IMG/VR virus record: IMGVR_UViG_3300030061_003724
Span: 17,319 to 81,318 of that record
Origin: a virus
DNA: 64,000 nt
Strand: one strand, 5' to 3'
Shown here: positions 17,376-23,593 of the stretch, piece after piece
Layout: each line of letters begins with the position of its first letter
How positions within the stretch are numbered: the first letter of the stretch is position 1
The notes under the pieces: generated by a model
What the model saw: only the letters and a program-made list of their open reading frames with translations
Database searches by the model: none
Told to the model about the DNA's origin: nothing
Translations under genes and position numbers: made by a program

Positions 17376-17381
17376 AACCAT

Positions 17382-17410
17382 ATTATATGAACCTTTATTT
17401 GTTTTTCCAA
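17382..17410 (-). promoter_or_regulatory. Promoter, TTG-N20-TATAAT class, 6 nt from dpdA start
   Basis: TTG (17410-17408), 20 nt ending in TTCA, then TATAAT (17387-17382), then 6 nt to the ATG at 17375. This is the same spacing as at 1354 and 63368. It would start a nearly leaderless mRNA for dpdA, the small genes, queC and perhaps the tRNAs. Confidence 0.6.
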
Positions 17411-17416
17411 ATTATC

Positions 17417-17554
17417 TTAAATAGTTCTGAATCTTCTTCTACCGTTCCAAGTCATTCTTTTTCCTTGGCCCATGTATTTTTTAAGATCAGTTCTATCGTT
17501 AAACTCATTTCTTATTGCGTTTAACTGTGTGTTACCGTTATCTTGTTTTACCAT
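17417..17554 (-). CDS. Small basic protein, 45 aa
   Basis: An open frame of 45 codons (start MVKQDNGNTQLNAIRNEFND, end NGRRRFRTI) beginning 7 nt inside the 3' end of the gene upstream. The product is strongly basic at its C-terminus and may bind nucleic acid. It lies just upstream of the dpdA promoter. Coupling with the neighbour supports it; no family recognised. Confidence 0.5.
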   Translation of the reverse strand: MVKQDNGNTQLNAIRNEFNDRTDLKKYMGQGKRMTWNGRRRFRTI

Positions 17555-18048
17555 TGTTTTGCCGGTCGCCCTCTGCGACTTTTTATATAAATTTTGTTAT
17601 ACTTCTCTTCGATTTGGTAATATAAATCCAATATCGTACCCATACATATATCGATCTCCTGATATATTTCATCTTTCGTTATACGAAAGTTTTTAGTGAA
17701 TGCTATTATAAGATCATTTAATTTTCCATTCTCATCTTTTTCATGGTCTTCCCATAACCTTTTTCTCCTTGCACTTAGTAATTTAGATTTTTCTAAATAC
17801 TTTTGCAAATCTGGTTTGCATTCTTCATAAATATCATTCAACATATGTTCGCACAATTGTGCTTGTAAAGAATAAGGACCTTGATCATAATCCCCATTCA
17901 TAATCTTATCCCTAAAATCAGATTTATTTGGTAATGGTTTGTTTTTTGCTTCATACCATCTCCACCATCTAAACTGATTATAATTCAATTTCTGAAATTC
18001 AGTTAAACGCTTCTCAATAAATTTTCTACTATGAGGTACTTTAAACAT
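17548..18048 (-). CDS. Hypothetical protein, 166 aa
   Basis: A mostly helical, charged protein. I use the ATG at 18048 (MFKVPHSRKFIEKRL), which follows the upstream stop as TAATATG, rather than an in-frame GTG at 18057. Aromatic-rich YNQFRWWRWYEAKNK lies near residue 30 and a basic AT-hook-like end (SRRGRPAKQW) closes it; GRP flanked by arginine suggests minor-groove DNA binding. Family not recognised. Confidence 0.75.
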   Translation of the reverse strand: MFKVPHSRKFIEKRLTEFQKLNYNQFRWWRWYEAKNKPLPNKSDFRDKIMNGDYDQGPYSLQAQLCEHMLNDIYEECKPDLQKYLEKSKLLSARRKRLWEDHEKDENGKLNDLIIAFTKNFRITKDEIYQEIDICMGTILDLYYQIEEKYNKIYIKSRRGRPAKQW

Positions 18049-18049
18049 A

Positions 18050-18172
18050 TTATCCACAAGGGCAAAAAACCCATAAACTAAAATATAACATATAAAATAC
18101 TAAAGCGATAAACAGAAATCCAGTAATTGCATCGATTTCTTGTTTGAATTTGTTTCTAAACTTTTTAAACAT
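18050..18172 (-). CDS. Small single-pass membrane peptide, 40 aa
   Basis: Forty codons: a basic N-terminus (MFKKFRNKFKQE) and then a hydrophobic segment (TGFLFIALVFYMLYFSLWVF) ending with CPCG. It stops 1 nt before the next gene's ATG (TAATATG). Size, positive-inside charge and coupling make it a plausible real membrane peptide of unknown role. Confidence 0.5.
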   Translation of the reverse strand: MFKKFRNKFKQEIDAITGFLFIALVFYMLYFSLWVFCPCG

Positions 18173-18177
18173 AACTT

Positions 18178-18345
18178 TTATTTATTATTTTTTTCCCAAT
18201 GTTCTCTAAACATATTCATCAAAGGACCCATATCACCAGGTTCACCTTCAGCCCAAATATCACATTTAGACATAGCTTCACCTATGTTCATTTCTTCTCC
18301 TTTTGATTTTTTGTCTAATAAGAATTTTAATATTGGATTTGACAT
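18178..18345 (-). CDS. Small hypothetical protein, 55 aa
   Basis: An open frame of 55 codons (start MSNPILKFLLDKKSKGEEMN, end EHWEKNNK) directly downstream of a TTTG-N20-TATATT promoter and 5 nt before the next small gene. Methionine- and charge-rich, soluble, no family recognised. The promoter makes this the first gene of the 18.3-10.1 kb transcription block. Confidence 0.55.
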   Translation of the reverse strand: MSNPILKFLLDKKSKGEEMNIGEAMSKCDIWAEGEPGDMGPLMNMFREHWEKNNK

Positions 18346-18370
18346 AACTTTTATTTTTATTTACCTTGTA

Positions 18371-18399
18371 AATATACGACCCTTATTCCGGTTCTCCAA
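18371..18399 (-). promoter_or_regulatory. Promoter, TTG-N20-TATATT class
   Basis: TTTG with its TTG at 18399-18397, 20 nt ending in GTCG, then TATATT (18376-18371), 25 nt before the ATG at 18345. It is one of the best matches to the Bacteroidota -33/-7 consensus in the window (TTTG, TATATTT). Confidence 0.65.
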
Positions 18400-18406
18400 A
18401 TTTTTT

Positions 18407-19567
18407 CTAATAAGTTTTTGTAGTATCGTCTTCTCCGTCTATTTCTTTTAATGCCTTTTCTATTCTTTCATCTACATTATCAATATTACCATTCCAACCA
18501 CCTTTATCTGTAAGTAGTTCTTTTAATATTTCTTTTTTCTTTTCAAGTTTATCATAATGTTCTCCATCATTTCCATTTTGACCTATAATATCCATTCTTT
18601 TTTCATCTTCTTCTGTATAAGAAGGTGGGAATCCTCTTGCTTCAGGAGGTAATTCATTTTCTTCTTCAGGAATATCATGTAAAAGAGTTTCTTCTGCTTC
18701 ACTTAAAGGTTTAACTTCAACATCTTCTCCATATAAATTTTCTCTATATTTTCTTTTAGGGTAAGCTTTATCAAAGGCAAAGTTAGCTGCTACTACTAAA
18801 GAAATAGCTAAAGGATCAAACACAAAAATTATAATAAGTAGCAGTATATTTATGATTTTATCCATTGGAGTACCGGTCAAACCCGATAAATACTGCAGTG
18901 GTCCTAATTCAGCAGATACTTCGTTGTTGCTTTGAAGTTCCAATATTTTTAACTGGTATTTTTGAAGCGAGTCTGCCGCAACTTCTCGTTTAGCATAGAC
19001 ATTTTTTCTATTTTCTTCTTCAACTTCAATACGTTTTTGTGATAATCTTAATTCTGTAGTTGAAATAGTTTGTCTAAAACCAGTAGCTGAGGCAGTGTCT
19101 CTTACTTGGATACTCGAAGCTTTTGAATTAGATAAAACGGATATATTCTCCGATATTCTTTTAAGCTCAGTATCAAATCTTGCCACATCTTCTTCATAAA
19201 ATACTTTTTTGTTTTCTAAAAATTTAATTTCATTTTCAGCTATACTTAATTTACTGTATGTGTCTTGATAAGCAGCACTTAAAAAGCCATAGATACCCAT
19301 ACTAGTAATTAATACTAATATTACAGTAGCTACAGTAAGATAAGTTCTTAGCGTTTTATTAATTGAATCCCAATATTGGTATAATAGAGAGGCAGTTACT
19401 AATTTAGCAAATTCTAAAGAACCAGCCATTATAATAACTTGAAATTGTGCCCCTGCAAATAACTTACTTAAACCATAAACCGAATAGAATGCCGCTGACG
19501 CACTTACTGACAAGGCAGAAAATGCGATAAGAAACGGAAACATTCCTTTTTTTACATTTTTCAACAT
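18407..19567 (-). CDS. Multi-pass membrane protein with long coiled coil
   Basis: A 386-aa protein with three N-terminal membrane segments (about residues 9-31, 40-62 and 74-97), a long charged coiled coil (about 100-225, with LSIAENEIKFLENKK at its start), a fourth membrane segment (about 235-262, NILLLIIIFVFDPLAISLVV) and an acidic cytoplasmic tail. The layout resembles DUF4407-type membrane proteins, which I mention only as a topological likeness. It lies 12 nt after the DUF5675 gene's 5' neighbour order reverses to it, in the envelope cassette, so roles in lysis timing or superinfection control are possible but unproven. Confidence 0.75.
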   Translation of the reverse strand: MLKNVKKGMFPFLIAFSALSVSASAAFYSVYGLSKLFAGAQFQVIIMAGSLEFAKLVTASLLYQYWDSINKTLRTYLTVATVILVLITSMGIYGFLSAAYQDTYSKLSIAENEIKFLENKKVFYEEDVARFDTELKRISENISVLSNSKASSIQVRDTASATGFRQTISTTELRLSQKRIEVEEENRKNVYAKREVAADSLQKYQLKILELQSNNEVSAELGPLQYLSGLTGTPMDKIINILLLIIIFVFDPLAISLVVAANFAFDKAYPKRKYRENLYGEDVEVKPLSEAEETLLHDIPEEENELPPEARGFPPSYTEEDEKRMDIIGQNGNDGEHYDKLEKKKEILKELLTDKGGWNGNIDNVDERIEKALKEIDGEDDTTKTY

Positions 19568-19579
19568 ACTGTTTAGTTT

Positions 19580-20053
19580 TTAAACTGTGTCGTAATCAAT
19601 GTACGAAATTTCTACCTCATCTCCACGCTCTAATGCTTCTGCTATTGGAGGGTAGATTCTTTTATATGCATCATTTGAGGCACCTATAAATCCAGATTTT
19701 GATTTAGTAATGTTTTGTTGTTGGGTATCTCCTACTAGTAAGCATCCCATAGTATGTTCATCGGTATTACCTGTATGAATTAAAATATATTCAAATCCAG
19801 GTACGTCTCTTACCCATAGCATTCCTTTGTGAAAAGAACCATATTTTTTAGCATATCTACCATGATATCCTCCTACTTTTCTTAAAGTAATTTTATATGT
19901 TCCTTCTGGGATTCTAGTTTCACCCATTATTTTTTCTTCTCTATATTCATCTTCTAAAGTATAACACAAAAACTTTCTATCTGTTGTTACATCAAATAAA
20001 AGTCCATTTGTGCTATCTTTTTGAGAGCTTATTCTTAATACTTCTAGTTTCAT
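19580..20053 (-). CDS. DUF5675 family protein, possible cell-wall enzyme
   Basis: A 157-aa protein matching the DUF5675 pattern: FLCYTLEDEYREE, IPEGTYKITLRKVG, the FEYILIHTGNT segment and TMGCLLVGD. The H-x-GN...GC arrangement recalls the YkuD L,D-transpeptidase active site, so a peptidoglycan-directed activity is often suspected for the family, but this is not established. No signal peptide. It lies 2 nt downstream of a lipoprotein gene in an envelope or lysis-like cassette. Confidence 0.8.
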   Translation of the reverse strand: MKLEVLRISSQKDSTNGLLFDVTTDRKFLCYTLEDEYREEKIMGETRIPEGTYKITLRKVGGYHGRYAKKYGSFHKGMLWVRDVPGFEYILIHTGNTDEHTMGCLLVGDTQQQNITKSKSGFIGASNDAYKRIYPPIAEALERGDEVEISYIDYDTV

Positions 20054-20055
20054 AA

Positions 20056-20628
20056 TTAATCTAATAAATAGCCATAAGGCGTTGCGTCAATATCTAATCC
20101 TATTTCCCAGTTTTCTAATGTTAAATCTACTGTCATATTTCTTTGAATATAAGGGTTATAAAACTCACCCTCTGCAGTCAAACAAATTAATCCATTATGT
20201 ACATCCATTACTTGAACATTATTCCAAACAACATATTCTTGATCACCTGGAATTTCTACTCCAGCATATTTACTATCTGGGTTTTCCCAAGTATAAGTTC
20301 CGATATCTAATAAAGCGCCATTGTCATCTCCATCAGAATCTAAAACATATAAAGCAAAGTGTTGTCTGTCTAATCTTGGTTCTCCATCATCTACTTGTAA
20401 ATAGAGAATGAATATTTTTTTAATTACATTATCAACATATTTTACACCCCCAAATGATTTAATTTGAGCGTATCTTTCATATGGGTCAAATGATTCACCA
20501 TCTAAAGCGATTTCAATAACTGGAGTTAGATCTTCATCTTTTTCACAGCTAGTAAAAGAAAATAATACAAATAATAACATTATAGGTGCCCATGGTCTTA
20601 TCCAATATTCATAAAATAATTTTTTCAT
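20056..20628 (-). CDS. Phage-encoded lipoprotein, 190 aa
   Basis: From the ATG at 20628 (MKKLFYEYWIRPWAPIMLLF) the protein has a hydrophobic signal segment ending in a lipobox FSFTSC, followed by EKDEDLTP: an acidic +2 region like the export signal of surface lipoproteins in Bacteroidota. The mature part is beta-rich, with LDSDGDDNGALLDIGTY resembling the calcium-loop pattern DxDGD. An upstream ATG at 20652 would overlap the previous gene and is less likely. Possible roles are outer spanin or surface masking; neither is proven. Confidence 0.75.
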   Translation of the reverse strand: MKKLFYEYWIRPWAPIMLLFVLFSFTSCEKDEDLTPVIEIALDGESFDPYERYAQIKSFGGVKYVDNVIKKIFILYLQVDDGEPRLDRQHFALYVLDSDGDDNGALLDIGTYTWENPDSKYAGVEIPGDQEYVVWNNVQVMDVHNGLICLTAEGEFYNPYIQRNMTVDLTLENWEIGLDIDATPYGYLLD

Positions 20629-20632
20629 TTTT

Positions 20633-20956
20633 TTACTTTTTAGCATTTTCAATTTCTAATTCTTTAACAACTTCTTTAAGTTCTTCTACATCTTTTTGTA
20701 GATACATAATTCTTAAATCTTGTTTTGCGTCATCAGGTAACGCTCCCATTTCTCCTCTGGGCCACTTAATTCTAAATTCTTCATTAAGTGCAACGGCGTC
20801 TTGCATTCTAATTACATCTAATTGTAATTGAGCAATTTCAGCTTGTAAGGTAAACCATACGCCTGCTATTGAAACAATTCCTACAACCATTCCGATAATA
20901 GCTTTAATATCTAAAGCAACTTTTGATTTGTCCGATAATTCTAATTGTTCTTCCAT
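20633..20956 (-). CDS. Membrane-anchored coiled-coil protein, 107 aa (paralogue of 22021-22302)
   Basis: The N-terminus is cytoplasmic, then one membrane segment (IIGMVVGIVSIAGVWFTL, about residues 20-37) and a C-terminal coiled coil (YLQKDVEELKEVVKELEIEN). The segment KVALDIKAIIGMVVG...WFTLQAEIA closely parallels the 93-aa protein at 22021-22302, so the two are paralogues. The topology (N-in, single TM, periplasmic coiled coil) is that of inner-membrane spanins. It has its own late-type promoter motif 9 nt upstream. Confidence 0.7.
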   Translation of the reverse strand: MEEQLELSDKSKVALDIKAIIGMVVGIVSIAGVWFTLQAEIAQLQLDVIRMQDAVALNEEFRIKWPRGEMGALPDDAKQDLRIMYLQKDVEELKEVVKELEIENAKK

Positions 20957-20964
20957 TGTTAATA

Positions 20965-20975
20965 AAATAAATATT
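20965..20975 (-). promoter_or_regulatory. Late-type motif AATATTTATTT
   Basis: A variant of the AATATTTATAA element, ending 8 nt before the ATG at 20956 and adjoining a hairpin. Confidence 0.4.
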
Positions 20976-20999
20976 CCCGCACCGTGCGGTACGGGAATA
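20972..20999 (-). terminator. Hairpin, probable terminator after the 76-aa gene
   Basis: TATTCCCG (20972-20979) pairs with CGGGAATA (20992-20999) and ACCG with CGGT inside, with one mismatch and a 2-nt loop. It lies 16 nt after the stop at 21016. It is followed on the minus strand by AT-rich rather than pure T sequence, so termination strength is uncertain. Confidence 0.6.
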
Positions 21000-21015
21000 A
21001 ATATTAAACACCTCC

Positions 21016-21246
21016 TTATTTTTTAATAATGTGGTACAAAACAAAGGCACCTACTAAACCTAGTAGTCCCTCTGCGTTCAATCCTCCTAATATAGCCATA
21101 ATATTATCAACTACTGATATTTCTGGCCAAAAAGGAATACCTGCTCCTGAGAATAGTACCTCTAGTACCACACCTAAAGCAATTAAAGACACACCTATGT
21201 GAGTCAGTTTATCAGCCCAAGAGCCGATCTTGTTTAGAATTTCCAT
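21016..21246 (-). CDS. Small two-pass membrane protein, holin candidate (76 aa)
   Basis: Two hydrophobic segments (about residues 15-36, HIGVSLIALGVVLEVLFSGA, and 55-73, AEGLLGLVGAFVLYHIIKK) separated by a short turn region, ending in lysines. Size, charge and position beside another small two-pass protein and spanin-like genes suit a holin or antiholin. No sequence family is recognised, so the assignment rests on topology and context. Confidence 0.6.
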   Translation of the reverse strand: MEILNKIGSWADKLTHIGVSLIALGVVLEVLFSGAGIPFWPEISVVDNIMAILGGLNAEGLLGLVGAFVLYHIIKK

Positions 21247-21285
21247 AAAATTGGGGTTTTAGTTAAACAATACGATAACTAGCAA

Positions 21286-21525
21286 CTAGTTTTCTTCGTT
21301 GTTCTTCTTTCCGAAGATCTTTCCTACTTCAGCTATTCCGAATGAGCCGAGAGTAATGATTACAAATGAATTATAAATGTAATCTTGTATTACGAGTTCT
21401 TTCCCGTAAATACCTGTAACGATATCTAATACAGCGAATATTACCATCACTGCAAAGGATAAAAATCCTACTACTGATTTTTCGTTAATGTCGTTGTCGT
21501 CTTTAAACAAATTTTTAAATGCCAT
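21286..21525 (-). CDS. Small two-pass membrane protein, holin candidate (79 aa)
   Basis: A charged N-terminus (MAFKNLFKDDNDINEKS), two membrane segments (about 18-40, VVGFLSFAVMVIFAVLDIV, and 48-66, NSFVIITLGSFGIAEVGKIF) and a hydrophilic end (KKNNEEN). The layout matches class II/III phage holins. Late-type motif 21583-21593 lies 57 nt upstream. With the 76-aa gene it could form a holin pair. Confidence 0.6.
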   Translation of the reverse strand: MAFKNLFKDDNDINEKSVVGFLSFAVMVIFAVLDIVTGIYGKELVIQDYIYNSFVIITLGSFGIAEVGKIFGKKNNEEN

Positions 21526-21582
21526 AATAATTCTATTTAAATTAGTTAATAAAACTATTGAATGGAACCTTTTTGGTTGTGA

Positions 21583-21593
21583 TTATAAATATT
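21583..21593 (-). promoter_or_regulatory. Late-type promoter motif AATATTTATAA
   Basis: The element lies at the end of the thioredoxin-like gene and 57 nt upstream of the 79-aa holin candidate, farther from the start than at most other copies. Confidence 0.4.
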
Positions 21594-22017
21594 AGAATTT
21601 ATCAGAGCTTTGTGCCTCTTTAATAGCTTCTTCAACATCTGATTTATCTGCTGGGAATTCTAGATCTAATCCAGCTTTGAATTTTGTTTCAATTATGCCA
21701 TCAAATATAATAAACATTGTTGGGGCCATTCTAACTCTGTATTTTTTAGTTGCTACAGGAGCATTAGCAATATTTACTCTATAATAGTCTATATTTGGGT
21801 CATCTGCTAATTCTTTCCAATGAGGGTAACAATTAGCTTCATTAAATTTAGCCCAATATTCAACTACTACAACTTTACTATCATCATCTCCAAATGCAGA
21901 TTTTCCATTTATTACGTCTTCGTAATTTGAATCATCTAACCAATATTTTTCAGGTACGTCCTGTTGTCCAAATAAAATTGAGGGTATTGCTATTAGTAAA
22001 AAAAGAAGGTTTTTCAT
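21592..22017 (-). CDS. Exported thioredoxin-fold protein lacking CxxC
   Basis: A signal peptide (MKNLLFLLIAIPSILFGQQ) precedes a thioredoxin-like domain of about 120 aa: VVVVEYWAKFNEANCYPHW, YYRVNIAN and the cis-proline motif RMAPTMFIIFDG. The usual CxxC is replaced by EANC, leaving one cysteine, so it cannot act as a normal dithiol oxidoreductase. It should reside in the periplasm. Neighbours are membrane and outer-membrane protein genes. Confidence 0.75.
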   Translation of the reverse strand: MKNLLFLLIAIPSILFGQQDVPEKYWLDDSNYEDVINGKSAFGDDDSKVVVVEYWAKFNEANCYPHWKELADDPNIDYYRVNIANAPVATKKYRVRMAPTMFIIFDGIIETKFKAGLDLEFPADKSDVEEAIKEAQSSDKF

Positions 22018-22020
22018 AGG

Positions 22021-22302
22021 TTATTTTTTCTGTAACTCGTAAAGACGTTCATCTATCTTCTCCAATTCCTCTAAAATTTTATCTACGTCTTCTTGAGTAT
22101 CCATTATTGTTTGTCGAACCAATTCATCTTTCAAATCATATTCAACTCTATCAATTACTGGTTCTGGAAGTTCTTTTGCTAGAGCTATATCTGCTTTTAA
22201 TGTAAACCACATTAGTGCTAATGAAACTGCTCCTGCTAGTAACATTCCAATCGTTTTTAAGTCTAAAGTAACCTTAGTATCTTCGCCTATTTGTTTTGCC
22301 AT
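22021..22302 (-). CDS. Membrane-anchored coiled-coil protein, 93 aa (paralogue of 20633-20956)
   Basis: N-in topology with one membrane segment (IGMLLAGAVSLALMWFTL, about residues 18-35) followed by a soluble coiled coil (DTQEDVDKILEELEKIDERL). The region KVTLDLKTIGMLL...WFTLKADIA matches the 107-aa protein at 20633-20956. It starts 1 nt after the stop of the outer-membrane barrel gene and precedes the exported thioredoxin-like gene by 3 nt. A spanin-like or scaffold role is possible. Confidence 0.7.
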   Translation of the reverse strand: MAKQIGEDTKVTLDLKTIGMLLAGAVSLALMWFTLKADIALAKELPEPVIDRVEYDLKDELVRQTIMDTQEDVDKILEELEKIDERLYELQKK

Positions 22303-22303
22303 T

Positions 22304-23539
22304 TTATCTAAATGTATAATTTAATCCAAATGAAGTTATAAACATTTTAGAATCCCACATTCTTGTATATTCTGTATCTGCAAAGATTCCTAATGATTTT
22401 GTTATTTTCCATCCAAAATTAGCTCCTGCTTGATAATCCCACCATTGATCACCTTCTGCTGCATCAGCTAATCCATATTGATCCCAACTATCTCTAAATA
22501 AGTAAGATAATGGAACTCTACCATAATCATCTTTATCACCTCTTACATACTTGTGATAAGGTAAATATGCGGTTCCGTATAAGTGTAACCAGAAATTTGA
22601 TTTATAATGGTAAAAATCAAATCCTACTACTGGACTTACTAATCCAAATTGAGATGTGTTACCTAAAATTTCTGCGTTATATTGTGAAATTAATCTTTTG
22701 TAAGGTCCATCTCTAAATTCTAAATCTGAAGATGCGATTCTATTTCCGTTTGGATCCCACCAAAAATAACCACCAATATTTTGTTGTTGTCCTGTTACAG
22801 GATTTTCAATTGTTGTAGTATAATAAGCATCTTGATAACCATATTCATAAGCTAATTCATACCAATAATTTTGTTGTGAACCATCATCATTTAAAGCACT
22901 AACCCAAATTTCATAAGGATTAACACCATAAACTCTTTCGTGTGTTCTATAAGCAGCACCAGCTGAAAGGGCAAATTTCTTTCCAATTGGTAATCTAGCT
23001 CTTACATCAGCAGAATTGTAATTGAAATCATAGGCGCCTTGAAATCGTGACTCTAATTTTACAATGTGGTATTTTCCAGTATGTCTTAAGAAGTATCTTT
23101 GATTTTCCCACTCTTCACCTCTACGTCTCTCTTTTTCCCAATGGAATAGATATTCCCAACCTTGTACTGCAGAGGTAGGAGCTAATAAAGCGTTTTGTCT
23201 TTCTAAATTTTGATCTCCAGTCCAAAAGTTACCTGGTTTTCTTTCGTAATCAAATCTACCTAATTTACGAATACCAAATCCGATTCTGTAATCTGAAGGG
23301 AAATACTCAGTTACATCTACTACTTCTGGTACATCATAAATTCCAGCACCATCTGGAGTTCTAATTAAATATTTTTTGTCTGATGATTCGTATGCTGATC
23401 TATAATCACCAGCACCGTATACTGTAGCATATTTAAAGAAATCATTGTAAAATTCTTTGAATATGTTTTTCTTTTCCTTTTCTTGAGCCGTAGCAGGAAT
23501 TGCTAGGAATAATGCAACAATTAATAAGAATATTCTCAT
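22304..23539 (-). CDS. Phage-encoded outer-membrane beta-barrel protein
   Basis: A 411-aa protein with a signal peptide cleaved after AIPATAQ and a mature chain rich in alternating, aromatic-capped strands (KFALSAGAAYRTHERV, NFWLHLYGTAYLPYHKY, SLGIFADTEYTRMW). It ends in FITSFGLNYTFR; strands ending near a terminal aromatic are typical of outer-membrane barrels recognised by BamA. It is most likely inserted in the host outer membrane. Possible roles are blocking a phage receptor or providing a pore; neither is shown. It heads the envelope cassette and has a late-type motif (TATTTATC) upstream. Confidence 0.78.
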   Translation of the reverse strand: MRIFLLIVALFLAIPATAQEKEKKNIFKEFYNDFFKYATVYGAGDYRSAYESSDKKYLIRTPDGAGIYDVPEVVDVTEYFPSDYRIGFGIRKLGRFDYERKPGNFWTGDQNLERQNALLAPTSAVQGWEYLFHWEKERRRGEEWENQRYFLRHTGKYHIVKLESRFQGAYDFNYNSADVRARLPIGKKFALSAGAAYRTHERVYGVNPYEIWVSALNDDGSQQNYWYELAYEYGYQDAYYTTTIENPVTGQQQNIGGYFWWDPNGNRIASSDLEFRDGPYKRLISQYNAEILGNTSQFGLVSPVVGFDFYHYKSNFWLHLYGTAYLPYHKYVRGDKDDYGRVPLSYLFRDSWDQYGLADAAEGDQWWDYQAGANFGWKITKSLGIFADTEYTRMWDSKMFITSFGLNYTFR

Positions 23540-23561
23540 ATTAATATCTGTTTATGTTTGT

Positions 23562-23572
23562 CGATAAATATG
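23562..23572 (-). promoter_or_regulatory. Late-type promoter motif CATATTTATCG
   Basis: A one-base variant of the ATATTTATAA element, 22 nt upstream of the outer-membrane protein gene at 23539. It suggests late expression of the envelope cassette. Confidence 0.45.
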
Positions 23573-23593
23573 AACAAATATCCTTAGATGCGT

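Noticed and set aside
21000-21014. AAGGAGG near 21010 as a ribosome-binding site
   Set aside because: It lies just after the stop of the 76-aa gene and some 50 nt from the next start, with a hairpin between, so it cannot act as a normal SD.
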